Shown here piece after piece: positions 36,335 through 45,727 of a stretch of 64,000 nucleotides of DNA. The notes under the pieces were generated by a model, which saw only the letters and a program-made list of their open reading frames with translations, was not told the DNA's origin and did no database searches. The DNA is taken from contig NZ_JAGGOT010000052.1 in NCBI RefSeq assembly GCF_018614195.1, positions 124,001-188,000 of the forward strand. Reading direction: 5' to 3'. The translations under genes and the position numbers were made by a program. The stretch is from Streptomyces sp. ISL-43. Lineage in GTDB: Bacteria; Actinomycetota; Actinomycetes; Streptomycetales; Streptomycetaceae. Within the stretch, counting starts at the first letter, position 1. Each line of letters begins with the position of its first letter.

Positions 36335-38116
36335 TCACCCGTGCCAGGAGCGCCACAGGGCGGCGTACGCGCCGTCGGCCGCGACCAGGGCGTCGTGCGA
36401 GCCGAGCTCGCTGATCCGGCCGCCCTCGACGACCGCGATCACGTCCGCGTCGTGCGCGGTGTGCAGCCGGTGCGCGATCGCGATCACCGTGCGGCCGTCC
36501 AGCACCCGGGCCAGCGAGCGCTCCAAGTGCCGGGCCGCACGCGGGTCCAGCAGCGAGGTGGCCTCGTCCAGCACCAGCGTGTGCGGGTCCGCCAGCACGA
36601 GCCGGGCCAGCGCGATCTGCTGTGCCTGCGCCGGCGTCAGCGCCGAGCTACCCGAGCCGACCTCGGTGTCCAGACCGGCGTCCAGCGCCCGCGCCCAGTC
36701 GTCCGCGTCGACCGCGCCGAGCGCCGCCCACAGCTCGTCGTCACCGGCCTGCGTACGCGCGAGGCGCAGGTTGTCGCGCAGCGAGCCCACGAACACGTGG
36801 TGCTCCTGATTGACCAGGGCCACGTGCTCGCGCACGCGTTCCGCCGGCATCTTCGACAGCCGCGCTCCGCCGAGGGTGATCTCGCCGGTCCGGGGCGCGT
36901 AGATGCCCGCGAGCAGCCGGCCCAGCGTCGACTTGCCCGCGCCCGAGGGCCCGACCAGGGCCATCCGGGTACCCGGCGGCACGGACATGGAGACCTGGTG
37001 CAGGACGTCGACGCCCTCGCGGTAGCCGAAGTGCACCTGGTCCGCGCGGACGTCCCGGCCGTCAGGGGAGACGGCCGCGTCCCCCGCGTCCGGCTCGATC
37101 TCCCGCACGCCCACCAGCCGGGCCAGCGAGACCTGCGCGATCTGCAGTTCGTCGTACCAGCGCAGGATCAGGCCGATCGGGTCGACCATCATCTGCGCGA
37201 GCAGCGCGCCCGTGGTCAGCTGCCCCACCGACATCCAGCCCCGGATCACGCAGTACCCGCCGATCATCAGCACGGAGCCGAGGATCGTCATGTACGTGAC
37301 GTTGACGACCGGGAAGAGGACCGTCCGCAGGAACAGCGTGTACCGCTCCCACGCCGTCCACTCCTTGATCCGCCGCTCCGACAGCTCGATCCGGCGCGCG
37401 CCGAGGCGGTGCGCCTCGATGGTGCGGCCCGCGTCCACGGTCTCGGTGAGCACGGCCGCGACCGCCGCGTACCCGGCCGCCTCCGAACGGTAGGCCCGGG
37501 GCGCCCGCTTGAAGTACCAGCGGCAGCCGATCACCAGCACCGGCAGCGACAGCAGCGCCGCCAGTGCCAGCGGCGGCGCGGTCACGGCGAGCGCCCCGTA
37601 GAGCAGTCCCGTCCAGACCACGCCGATGGCCAGCTGCGGCACGGCCTCGCGCATCGCGTTGGCCAGCCGGTCGATGTCGGTGGTGATCCGCGACAGCAGG
37701 TCGCCGGTTCCCGCGCGCTCCAGGACGCCCGGCGGGAGGCCCACCGACCGCACGAGGAAGTCCTCGCGCAGATCGGCCAGCATCTCCTCGCCGAGCATCG
37801 CCCCGCGCAGCCGGACCAGCCGGACGAACACGGTCTGGATGCCCAGTGCCAGCGCGAACAGCAGACCCACACGCCCCAGATGGAGTTCGCGCGCCCCCGC
37901 CGTGAGCTGGTCCACCACCTGGCCCAGCAGGTACGGGCCCACCATGGAGGCGGTGACCGCGACCGTGTTGACCGCCACCAGCACCGCGAAGGCCCGCCGG
38001 TGGCGGCGGAACAGGCCGCGCACGTAGCCCCGTACGGTCGCCGGCGTGCCCACGGGCAGGGTCGCGGCCGTTTCGGGGGCCGCCGGATCGTATTGCGGCG
38101 GCGCCACGCCGATCAT
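36335..38116 (-). CDS. ABC exporter half-transporter, subunit with intact Walker A
   Basis: Type IV ABC exporter of 593 residues: six membrane helices (about 40-310) fused to an ATPase. Walker A GPSGAGKST at 389-397 and Walker B TLVLDEATS near 513 are intact, but the signature that should read LSGGQ is ALTPAQAQQ at 492-500. Its partner (next gene upstream) has the opposite defects, so the two must form a heterodimer with one working ATP site. The ATG overlaps the partner's stop by 4 bp. Substrate unknown. Its 3' end faces the orphan operator array. Confidence 0.92.
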   Translation of the reverse strand: MIGVAPPQYDPAAPETAATLPVGTPATVRGYVRGLFRRHRRAFAVLVAVNTVAVTASMVGPYLLGQVVDQLTAGARELHLGRVGLLFALALGIQTVFVRLVRLRGAMLGEEMLADLREDFLVRSVGLPPGVLERAGTGDLLSRITTDIDRLANAMREAVPQLAIGVVWTGLLYGALAVTAPPLALAALLSLPVLVIGCRWYFKRAPRAYRSEAAGYAAVAAVLTETVDAGRTIEAHRLGARRIELSERRIKEWTAWERYTLFLRTVLFPVVNVTYMTILGSVLMIGGYCVIRGWMSVGQLTTGALLAQMMVDPIGLILRWYDELQIAQVSLARLVGVREIEPDAGDAAVSPDGRDVRADQVHFGYREGVDVLHQVSMSVPPGTRMALVGPSGAGKSTLGRLLAGIYAPRTGEITLGGARLSKMPAERVREHVALVNQEHHVFVGSLRDNLRLARTQAGDDELWAALGAVDADDWARALDAGLDTEVGSGSSALTPAQAQQIALARLVLADPHTLVLDEATSLLDPRAARHLERSLARVLDGRTVIAIAHRLHTAHDADVIAVVEGGRISELGSHDALVAADGAYAALWRSWHG

Positions 38117-39966
38117 GCGGATTCCTCGATCTCTGTCAGTACGGATTCCAGTCGCGAGAGCCGCTGTTCGTCCTCGGTCTCGCGGGTGACGACCGCGCGG
38201 TAGCGCGGATCGCCGTGCAGCAGCTCGCGGTGCGTGCCGCTCGCCGCCACCGCGCCCTCATGGACGAGGACGACCCGGTCGGCGCGGTCCAGCAGCAGCG
38301 GCGAGGACGCCAGTACCACCGTCGTGCGCCCGGTGCGCAGGGCCGCGATCCCGTCCGCGATCCGCGCCTCGGTGTGCGAGTCGACGGCGGAGGTCGGCTC
38401 GTCCAGCACCAGCACCTCCGGGTCGGTGACCAGGGAGCGGGCCAGGGCGAGCCGTTGGCGCTGCCCGCCGGACAGCGACCGGCCGCGCTCGGTGATCCGG
38501 GCGTCCATCGGGTCGTCCACCTCGTCCGGGGCGGACTGCAGCAGGGCGTCCAGCACGTCCGCGCACTGGGCCGCCGCGAGCGCCTCCCGCGGGGCGACGG
38601 AGCCGGAAGCCGGTACGTCGAACAGCTCGCGCAGCGTCCCGGACAGCAGTACCGGGTCCTTGTCCTGTACGAGGACCAGCGTGCGCGCCGTGCCGAGCGC
38701 GAGCTCGTCCAGCGCGACTCCGCCCAGCAGGACCGAGGGCCCGGCCGCGGAGTCCATCGGATGCCCGCCCAGGCGCTCCGCGAGCCGGCCCGCCAGGTCG
38801 GGGTCACCGCACACCACGGCGGTGAACCGGCCCGCGGGGACGAGCACACCCGTCTCCGGGTCGTACAGGTCGCCGCCGGGGGCGGGGGCGGGGACGGTGG
38901 CCTGCGCCACGGCCGGCGGCCGAGCGCCGGAGCCGGAGCCCTCCGTCCCCTCCGCGTCCGCGTCCGCGTCCGTCCGGGTCAGCGACAGCACCCGGGCGGC
39001 CCGCTTGGCGGAGGGGCGCGAGAAGGAGTACGCCATCGCGATCTCCTCGAAGTGCCGCAGCGGATAGAGCATCGTCGCCACCGCGCTGAAGGCCGCGACG
39101 AGTTCGCCGACGTCCAGCCGGCCGTCCAGCACCAGCGCGGACCCGTACCAGACCACCGTGATCAGCAGCGCGCCAGGCAGCAGTACCTGGATCGCGGAGA
39201 TCAGCGCCCACATGCGGGCACTGCGCACGGCCGCCTTGCGGACCTCCTGCGAGGCCTCGCGGTAGCGGCTGAGGAAGAGTTCCTCGCCGCCGATGCCGCG
39301 CAGTACCCGTAGGCCGGCGACGGTGTCGGAAGCCAGCTCGGTGGCCCGGCCCGCCTTCTCCCGCTGGATGTCGGCACGCTGGGTGGCGCGCGGCAGCAGA
39401 GGCAGGACGGCCAGCGCGAGCACCGGCATGCCGATGGCCACGACCACGCCGATCGTGGGCGCGTAGGCGAGCAGGACGACGCAGCCGATGACCAGGGAGA
39501 GAGCGGCGGCGAGGAAGCGGGAGACCGCCTCGACGAACCAGCCGATCTTCTCCACGTCACCCGTGGACACCGCCACCACTTCGCCCGCGGCGACCCGCCG
39601 GGTCAGGGCGGAGCCCAGTTCCGCGGTCTTGCGGGCGAGCAGCTGCTGGACCCGCGCGGCGGCGGTGATCCAGTTGGTGACGGCGGTCCGGTGCAGCATC
39701 GCGTCGCCGAGCGAGATCGCGGCGCCGAGCAGTGCGATCAGGCCGCCGACCCACAACAGGCGGGCGCTGTCGCGGTCCACGACCGCGTCGACGCCCAGGC
39801 CCACGGTGTACGGAAGTCCGGCCACGCCGCCGAAGTGGAGGAGCCCCCAGCACAGGCTTTTGGCCTGTCCGCCGAGTTGGCCCCGCCCCAGCCACAAGAG
39901 GAAGCGGGGGCCGGATCGAGCGTCGGGTACCCCTGGGTCCCGATACGGAAGATCGCTGATCTGCAT
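38113..39966 (-). CDS. ABC exporter half-transporter, subunit lacking Walker A
   Basis: Type IV ABC exporter subunit of 617 residues with six membrane helices (about 40-315). An Asp/Ala/Gly/Pro-rich insert at about 330-370 precedes an ATPase domain. The P-loop is lost: residues 386-394 read CGDPDLAGR where GxxGxGKST is expected. The signature RSLSGGQRQR (496-505) and Walker B VLVLDEPTS are perfect. It therefore supplies only the signature half of the catalytic site, with Walker A from the partner. ATG 39966 (MQISDLPYRD) was chosen at the start of similarity. It overlaps the next gene by ATGA. Confidence 0.9.
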   Translation of the reverse strand: MQISDLPYRDPGVPDARSGPRFLLWLGRGQLGGQAKSLCWGLLHFGGVAGLPYTVGLGVDAVVDRDSARLLWVGGLIALLGAAISLGDAMLHRTAVTNWITAAARVQQLLARKTAELGSALTRRVAAGEVVAVSTGDVEKIGWFVEAVSRFLAAALSLVIGCVVLLAYAPTIGVVVAIGMPVLALAVLPLLPRATQRADIQREKAGRATELASDTVAGLRVLRGIGGEELFLSRYREASQEVRKAAVRSARMWALISAIQVLLPGALLITVVWYGSALVLDGRLDVGELVAAFSAVATMLYPLRHFEEIAMAYSFSRPSAKRAARVLSLTRTDADADAEGTEGSGSGARPPAVAQATVPAPAPGGDLYDPETGVLVPAGRFTAVVCGDPDLAGRLAERLGGHPMDSAAGPSVLLGGVALDELALGTARTLVLVQDKDPVLLSGTLRELFDVPASGSVAPREALAAAQCADVLDALLQSAPDEVDDPMDARITERGRSLSGGQRQRLALARSLVTDPEVLVLDEPTSAVDSHTEARIADGIAALRTGRTTVVLASSPLLLDRADRVVLVHEGAVAASGTHRELLHGDPRYRAVVTRETEDEQRLSRLESVLTEIEESA

Positions 39967-40046
39967 GACGCCCCATGACTGGTCGAGTGGTTCAAACCGT
40001 GCAAGGTTCGCGTTCCGGACCGGTCCAGGGCAATCGATTTTCTGTC

Positions 40047-40064
40047 GGCCGAAGCCTTTCGGCC
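40047..40064 (-). terminator. Hairpin after the FAD/Fe-S dehydrogenase gene
   Basis: GGCCGAA at 40047-40053 pairs with TTCGGCC at 40058-40064 around a 4-nt loop, 12 bp beyond the stop at 40077 on the minus strand. No U-tract follows. Confidence 0.4.
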
Positions 40065-40076
40065 AAGTGCGGGGCG

Positions 40077-43013
40077 TCAGGGGCGGGTGGCGCGCTCCAG
40101 TTCCAGCAGGACCGAGTAGTAGCTGCGGCCGGTGGCCCGGTCCATGCCCACCTCGCACATCCGGTTCGCCGACAGGTGCGCGTCGAACTCCCGCGCCGTC
40201 ACCTCGGCCGCCTCGCGCGCCGTCGCCGACTCCGTCAGCTCCGGGTGCAGCATGCCGCGGTCGCCCGCGAAGGCGCAGCACCCCGCGTCGTACGGGACCA
40301 CCACCTCGTCCGCGCAGGCCTCGGCCACGGCCCGCAGCTGCGCCTCGTCGTCCAAGTGCCGCATCGAGCACGTGGGATGGAGCACCGCCGAGCCGACCGT
40401 GCGCCGGATCTCCAGGTGCGGCAGCAGCTCCTCGGCCGCCCAGACGACGGAGTCGACGATCCGCAGCTCGGCGTGGAGCGCCCGGTTGTCGTCGGTCAGG
40501 TACGGGACGACCTCGTGCGCGATGCCGAGCGTGCAGGAGGAGGCGTCGACGACGAGCGGGAGCCGCCCGCCGGCCGTCCAGCCCCATGCGGCCGCCACGA
40601 TCCGGTTGGCCATCACGCGGTTGCCTGCGTCGTACCCCTTGGAGTGCCAGATCGTCGCGCAGCAGGTGCCGGTCACGTCCCCGGGGATCCACACCGGCTT
40701 CCCGGCCCGCTCCGACACCGCCACGACGGCCTCCGGCAGGGAGGGGCCGGTCGTGCCGTCCGGTCCGCCGAAGATCCGGTTGACGCAGGCCGGGTAGTAC
40801 ACGGCGGCGGCGCCCACGCGCCGGGTCGCGGGCCGCTTGCGGGCCGCGGCGCCGGGGATCTGCGGCAGCCACTGCGGAACCAGGTCCGGTCGTACGGCCC
40901 TGCGCGCGATCCCCGTCACGGCCTCCAGCAGCCGGTCCCCGACGGCGTCGGTGATCTTGTCGGCGGCGGCCACGGCGAGCCGGGCGGCGGCTTCGACCGT
41001 CCGGAACCGCCGGGCGGCCAGCGCGGCGGTCCGCTCCTCGCGCGGGCTGTGCCGGCGGTGGCGGAAGTCCTTCATGAGGGCCCCGGTGTCGATGCCGACG
41101 GGGCAGGCGAGCTTGCAGGTGGAGTCGCCCGCGCAGGTGTCCACGGCGTCGTAGCCGTAGGCGTCGAGGAGCCCGGCGAGCACGGGGGAGCCGGGCTGCT
41201 GGCGCATCATCTCGCGGCGCAGCACGATCCGCTGGCGCGGAGTGGTCGTCAGGTCCTCGCTGGGGCAGGTCGGTTCGCAGAACCCGCACTCGATGCAGGG
41301 GTCGGCGACCGCCTCCACCCGGGGGATGGTCTTCAGGCCGCGCAGGTGCGCCTTCGGGTCGCGGTCGAGGAGGATCCGCGGGGCGAGCACGAGGTCGGGG
41401 TCGAGGACCCGCTTGGTGCGCCACATCAGTTCGGTGGCCCGGGGCCCCCACTCCAGTTCCAGGAAGGGGGCCATGTTGCGGCCGGTGGAGTGCTCGGCTT
41501 TCAGGGACCCGTCGAAGCGCTCCACGGTGAGGTGGCAGAAGGCGTCCATGAAGGCGGCGTACCGCGCGACGTCGGCGGGTTCGGCGGCGTCGAAGGCGAG
41601 CAGGAAGTGCAGGTTGCCGTGGGCGGCATGGCCGGCGACGGCGGCGTCGAAACCGTGCTCCGCCTGGAGTTCGAGGAGAGCCTCACAGGCCTCGGCGAGC
41701 CGGGACGGGGGGACCGCGAAGTCCTCGGTGATCAGGGTGGTGCCGCAGGCGCGGGCGCCGCCGACGGCCGTGACGAAGGCCTTGCGGGCCTTCCAGTAGC
41801 CGGAGATGGTCTTCGCGTCGTGCGTGAACGCATTGGTCACCGAGGCCACCGGCGCCACCAGGTCCAGCCCGGCGGCCACCTCGGCGGCGCGCCGCTCGTA
41901 CTGCGAGCGGCCGGCCTCGTCCGGGGCCCGGAACTCCACCAGCAGGGCGGTGGTCTCCTTGGGCAGCGCGGCCCAGTCGGCGGGCACGCCGGCGACGCTC
42001 ACCGAGGCGCGCAGGGTGTTGCCGTCCATCAGCTCGACCGCCAGCGCCCCCGCCTCGTTGAAGAGCGGCACGGCGGCGGCCGCGGCGGGCAACGAGGGGA
42101 AGAAGAGCAGCCCGCTCGTGAGCTCGCGGTCCAAGGCCAGGGTGTCGAAGACGACCTCGGAGATGAAGCCGAGCGTGCCCTCGGAGCCGACCATCAGCCC
42201 GCGCAGGATCTCCACGGGGGTGTTGCCGTCGAGATAGGCGTCGAGGCGGTAGCCGGTGGTGTTCTTGATCTCGTACTTGGCCCGGATGCGGGCGACGAGC
42301 CCCGGGTCGGCCTCGATCTCCTTCTTGATCTCCATGAGGCCGTGGCACAGGGCGGGCTCGGCCCGCGCCAGCTCTTCGTCGGCGAGGGGGCCGGCGGTGT
42401 CGACGACGGTGCCGCTCGGCAGCACGAAGGTCAGGGACGACAGGGTGCGGTAGGAGTTCCTCGTGGTCCCCGCCGTCATGCCGGAGGCGTTGTTCGCGAC
42501 GACTCCGCCGAGGGTGCAGGCGATGGCGCTCGCCGGGTCGGGGCCGAGCACGCGGCCGTGGCGGGCGAGCGCGGCATTGGCGCGCAGGACGGTGGTGCCG
42601 GGCTGGATCCGGGCACGGCGGCCCTCCTCCAGCACCTCTACGCCGGCCCAGTGGCGGCGGACGTCGACCAGGATGTCCTCGCCCTGGGCCTGGCCGTTGA
42701 GGGAGGTCCCGGCGGCACGGAAGACGACCTCGCGCTGCTTGCCGTGGGCGTAGGACAGGACGGCGGAGACGTCGTCGATGTCCTCGGCGATCACGACGAC
42801 CTGGGGCAGGAACCGGTACGGGGAGGCGTCCGATGCGTAGCGGACGAGGTCGGAGACCTTCCACAGCACCTTGTCGGCGCCGAGCAGCTCGGTCAGCTCC
42901 CGGCGCAGCGGCTCGGGGGTCCCGCCCGCCTGCCGGTCGGGCACCCGGTCGGGGGCGGGGCCGCTGATGCTGCGCGGGCGCAGGGCCCCGGGCTTCGGTT
43001 CCAGCAGCGGCAT
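40077..43013 (-). CDS. FAD-binding and Fe-S oxidoreductase, D-lactate dehydrogenase-like
   Basis: Large flavoprotein of 978 residues. N-terminal FAD_binding_4 domain with PQVVVIAEDIDDVSAVLSYA, AAGTSLNGQAQGEDILVD and GGVVANNASGMTAGT. The FAD-oxidase C-terminal domain has VAGHAAHGNLHFLLA. A ferredoxin-type module near residue 575 carries CIECGFCEPTCP, then CAGDSTCKLACP. Two CCG-type Cys-rich domains follow (VTGTCCATIWHSKG, YDAGCCAFAGDRG). Architecture matches GlcD-GlcF fusions and quinone-linked D-lactate dehydrogenases at the membrane, passing electrons to the respiratory chain. Exact 2-hydroxyacid substrate is inferred. Start ATG 43013. Confidence 0.9.
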   Translation of the reverse strand: MPLLEPKPGALRPRSISGPAPDRVPDRQAGGTPEPLRRELTELLGADKVLWKVSDLVRYASDASPYRFLPQVVVIAEDIDDVSAVLSYAHGKQREVVFRAAGTSLNGQAQGEDILVDVRRHWAGVEVLEEGRRARIQPGTTVLRANAALARHGRVLGPDPASAIACTLGGVVANNASGMTAGTTRNSYRTLSSLTFVLPSGTVVDTAGPLADEELARAEPALCHGLMEIKKEIEADPGLVARIRAKYEIKNTTGYRLDAYLDGNTPVEILRGLMVGSEGTLGFISEVVFDTLALDRELTSGLLFFPSLPAAAAAVPLFNEAGALAVELMDGNTLRASVSVAGVPADWAALPKETTALLVEFRAPDEAGRSQYERRAAEVAAGLDLVAPVASVTNAFTHDAKTISGYWKARKAFVTAVGGARACGTTLITEDFAVPPSRLAEACEALLELQAEHGFDAAVAGHAAHGNLHFLLAFDAAEPADVARYAAFMDAFCHLTVERFDGSLKAEHSTGRNMAPFLELEWGPRATELMWRTKRVLDPDLVLAPRILLDRDPKAHLRGLKTIPRVEAVADPCIECGFCEPTCPSEDLTTTPRQRIVLRREMMRQQPGSPVLAGLLDAYGYDAVDTCAGDSTCKLACPVGIDTGALMKDFRHRRHSPREERTAALAARRFRTVEAAARLAVAAADKITDAVGDRLLEAVTGIARRAVRPDLVPQWLPQIPGAAARKRPATRRVGAAAVYYPACVNRIFGGPDGTTGPSLPEAVVAVSERAGKPVWIPGDVTGTCCATIWHSKGYDAGNRVMANRIVAAAWGWTAGGRLPLVVDASSCTLGIAHEVVPYLTDDNRALHAELRIVDSVVWAAEELLPHLEIRRTVGSAVLHPTCSMRHLDDEAQLRAVAEACADEVVVPYDAGCCAFAGDRGMLHPELTESATAREAAEVTAREFDAHLSANRMCEVGMDRATGRSYYSVLLELERATRP

Positions 43014-43118
43014 GTGCGTCCCTTCGACAGGCTCGGCCGGGCTCGGACTCGCGCGGACTCGGGCGCGCTCACCCGTTCGGCGCAGTCCCGGCCTTCTCGC
43101 GGCCGGCCCTCCGCCTGG

Positions 43119-43580
43119 TCAGCAGCCGCGCTCCGCCGGGGCGTCCGCCAGAGCGTTCAGCAGGCCGCCGAGCACCTCGCGCTGATCGGCGGTCAATGGA
43201 GCCAGGATCTCCTCTGCGGCGCCGGTTCGCGCGTTGCGCAGGTGGCGCAGCGTGGCGCGGCCGGTGTCGGTGAGCTCGATCCTTATGACGCGCCGGTTCG
43301 CAGGGTCGGGCACGCGGCGCACGCAGTCGGCGCCCTCCAGCCCGTCGACCAGCGTGGTCACGGCGCGGGGCACGACCTCCAGGCGGGCGGCGAGGTCGGC
43401 CATCCGGGGCGGCTGCCCGGCGGAGAGGTGGGCGACCGTGCGCAGCAGGCGGGACTGCGCCGGGGTGATTCCGAGCGGCTCCAGATGGCGTTTCTGGATG
43501 CGGTGGAGGCGCCGGGTCAGGCGCAGCAGCTGCTCGGCCAGGATGCCGTCGGTGCTGTCGGTCTCGGAAGCGGTGCTCAT
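43119..43580 (-). CDS. MarR-family transcriptional regulator
   Basis: Protein of 153 residues with the MarR winged helix: LTRRLHRIQKRHLEPLGITP, PPRMADLAARLEVVPRAVTT, LVDGLEGADCVRRVPDPANR, RVIRIELTDTGRATL. It dimerises and usually represses itself and a divergent transporter until a ligand binds. Here an ABC exporter is divergent with 107 bp between, and an inverted repeat at 43622-43642 in that gap is the probable operator. Confidence 0.92.
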   Translation of the reverse strand: MSTASETDSTDGILAEQLLRLTRRLHRIQKRHLEPLGITPAQSRLLRTVAHLSAGQPPRMADLAARLEVVPRAVTTLVDGLEGADCVRRVPDPANRRVIRIELTDTGRATLRHLRNARTGAAEEILAPLTADQREVLGGLLNALADAPAERGC

Positions 43581-43621
43581 GCTGCGGTCCTCATAATGGG
43601 AACAGTAGCAGGACCAGATTC

Positions 43622-43642
43622 ATTGTGAGTATAGGTAACAAT
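43622..43642. promoter_or_regulatory. Probable MarR operator between marR and ABC exporter
   Basis: ATTGT at 43622-43626 and ACAAT at 43638-43642 form an inverted repeat with an 11-bp centre in the A/T-rich part of the divergent gap, a spacing and sequence usual for MarR sites. Confidence 0.5.
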
Positions 43643-43687
43643 GAGCTATGCTCATGCGAGTCTCGTCCGCTGTCATGAAGGAGGCCC

Positions 43688-45664
43688 ATGCGCCCCAAAG
43701 AACCCGAGTGGACTCCATCGAAGGAATCCCTGGACCCCGGAGGTCCCGCGCCTGCCGAGCGGCCGCGGGAGCTGCGCCGCATCGTCGGCCTCTTCCGGCC
43801 CTACCGCGGCCGCCTCGCCGTCGTCGGCCTACTGGTCGCCGCCTCCTCGCTGGTCGGCGTCGCCTCGCCGTTCCTGCTCAAGGCGATCCTCGACATCGCG
43901 ATCCCGCAGGGCCGCACCGGGCTGCTCAGTCTGCTCGCCCTCGGCATGATCGTGACCGCCGTCGTCACCAGCGTCTTCGGCGTGCTCCAGACCCTGATAT
44001 CCACCACGGTCGGCCAGCGGGTCATGCACGACCTGCGCACCGCCGTCTACGCGCAGCTCCAGCGGATGCCGCTGGCCTTCTTCACCAGGACGCGCACCGG
44101 TGAGGTGCAGTCCCGCATAGCCAACGACATCGGCGGCATGCAGGCCACCGTCACCTCGACGGCCACCTCCCTGGTCTCCAACGCCACGGCCGTCATCGCC
44201 TCCGTCGTCGCGATGCTCGCGCTGGACTGGCGGCTCACGATCGTCTCGCTGCTCCTGCTGCCCGTCTTCGTGTGGATCAGCCGCCGGGTCGGCCGCGAGC
44301 GCAAGAGGATCACCGCGCAGCGCCAGAGGCAGATGGCCACGATGGCCGCGACGGTCACCGAGTCCCTGTCGGTCAGCGGCATCCTGCTCGGCCGCACGAT
44401 GGGCCGCGCCGACTCCCTCACCAAATCCTTCGCCGAGGAGTCCGAGCAGCTCGTCGACCTCGAAGTGCGCTCCAGCATGGCCGGGCGCTGGCGGATGTCC
44501 ACCATCGGCATCGTCATGGCCGCCATGCCCGCCCTCATCTACTGGGCGGCCGGCATGGCCATGCAGACCGGCGCGCCCTCGCTCTCGGTCGGCACCCTCG
44601 TCGCGTTCGTCTCCCTCCAGCAGGGCCTGTTCCGGCCCGCCGTGAGCCTGCTGTCGACCGGCGTCCAGATACAGACCTCCCTCGCCCTGTTCGCCCGCAT
44701 CTTCGAGTACCTCGACCTGCCGGTGGACATCACCGAGCGCGAGGACCCCGTCCGCCTCGACCGCGCGAAGGGAGAGGTCCGGCTGGAAGACGTGCACTTC
44801 GAGTACGACGCCAAGAGCGGCCCCACCCTGACGGGCATCGACATCACCGTCCCCGCCGGCGGCTCCCTCGCCGTGGTCGGCCCGACCGGATCCGGCAAGA
44901 GCACGCTGAGCTATCTCGTCCCCCGGCTCTACGACGTCACCGGCGGCCGGGTCGCCCTCGACGGCGTGGACGTGCGCGATCTCGACTTCGACTCGCTGGC
45001 CCGCTCCATCGGCGTGGTCTCCCAGGAGACCTACCTCTTCCATGCCTCCGTCGCCGACAACCTGCGCTTCGCCAAGCCGGACGCCACCGACGAGGAGATA
45101 GTGGAGGCGGCCCGCGCGGCCCAGATCCACGAGCACATCGCGTCCCTGCCCGACGGGTACGACACCCTGGTCGGCGAGCGCGGATACCGTTTCTCCGGCG
45201 GGGAGAAGCAGCGCCTGGCCATCGCGCGCACCATCCTGCGCGACCCGCCGGTGCTGATCCTCGACGAGGCCACCAGCGCCCTGGACACCCGCACCGAGCA
45301 CGCCGTGCAGCGCGCCATCGACAACCTCTCCCAGGGGCGCACCACCATCACCATCGCCCACCGCCTCTCCACCGTCCGCGACGCCGACCAGATCGTGGTC
45401 CTCGACGGAGGCCGGATCGCCGAGCGCGGGACCCACGAGGAGCTGCTGGAAGCCGACGGCCGGTATGCGGCCCTCGTCCGGCGGGACCGGGAGACCGCGC
45501 TCAAGCCGGAGACCGCGCTCAAGGCGGAGCTCGCACTCAAGGCGGAGCTCGCGCTCAAGCCGGGGGGCCTCGCGCCGGAGAACCTCACGTCCGACGGCCT
45601 CAAGCCCGGGGGCTTCAAGCCTGAAGCGCTGCGAGGCGCCGGGCCGACCCCGGTGAACGTGTGA
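43688..45664 (+). CDS. ABC exporter (fused membrane-ATPase), MarR-linked
   Basis: Type IV ABC exporter of 658 residues. Six membrane helices at about 35-330, including RVMHDLRTAVYAQLQRMPLA. The ATPase is complete: GPTGSGKSTLSYL, Q-loop VVSQETYLFHASVADNLR, RFSGGEKQRLAIARTIL (signature FSGGE) and VLILDEATSALDT, then TIAHRLSTV. It probably homodimerises. The C-terminal 60 residues are a repetitive tail built on ETALKP/ELALKA units. A strong AAGGAGG precedes ATG 43688. Divergent from the MarR gene, which probably controls it; a drug or metabolite export role is inferred. Confidence 0.93.
   Translation: MRPKEPEWTPSKESLDPGGPAPAERPRELRRIVGLFRPYRGRLAVVGLLVAASSLVGVASPFLLKAILDIAIPQGRTGLLSLLALGMIVTAVVTSVFGVLQTLISTTVGQRVMHDLRTAVYAQLQRMPLAFFTRTRTGEVQSRIANDIGGMQATVTSTATSLVSNATAVIASVVAMLALDWRLTIVSLLLLPVFVWISRRVGRERKRITAQRQRQMATMAATVTESLSVSGILLGRTMGRADSLTKSFAEESEQLVDLEVRSSMAGRWRMSTIGIVMAAMPALIYWAAGMAMQTGAPSLSVGTLVAFVSLQQGLFRPAVSLLSTGVQIQTSLALFARIFEYLDLPVDITEREDPVRLDRAKGEVRLEDVHFEYDAKSGPTLTGIDITVPAGGSLAVVGPTGSGKSTLSYLVPRLYDVTGGRVALDGVDVRDLDFDSLARSIGVVSQETYLFHASVADNLRFAKPDATDEEIVEAARAAQIHEHIASLPDGYDTLVGERGYRFSGGEKQRLAIARTILRDPPVLILDEATSALDTRTEHAVQRAIDNLSQGRTTITIAHRLSTVRDADQIVVLDGGRIAERGTHEELLEADGRYAALVRRDRETALKPETALKAELALKAELALKPGGLAPENLTSDGLKPGGFKPEALRGAGPTPVNV
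45491..45562 (+). repeat. Four in-frame 18-bp tandem repeats in the ABC exporter tail
   Basis: Four head-to-tail copies of an 18-bp unit starting GAG and ending CTCAAGCCG or CTCAAGGCG at 45491, 45509, 45527 and 45545 encode ETALKP, ETALKA, ELALKA, ELALKP. More degenerate LKPGG/FKPEA units follow. In-frame copy-number change is expected between strains. Confidence 0.85.
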
Positions 45665-45715
45665 TCGTATGACCGGCGCACGAGTCGGATGCCGGAAATG
45701 TGATGCTTCACGGGT

Positions 45716-45727
45716 TAGCGTTCCCGT
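45716..45727 (+). promoter_or_regulatory. Leaderless-type -10 box before the MltG-like gene
   Basis: TAGCGT at 45716-45721 is followed by exactly six bases and then ATG 45728. This spacing places transcription start on the start codon, the classical actinobacterial leaderless arrangement. No Shine-Dalgarno is present and no clear -35 box is seen. Confidence 0.55.
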
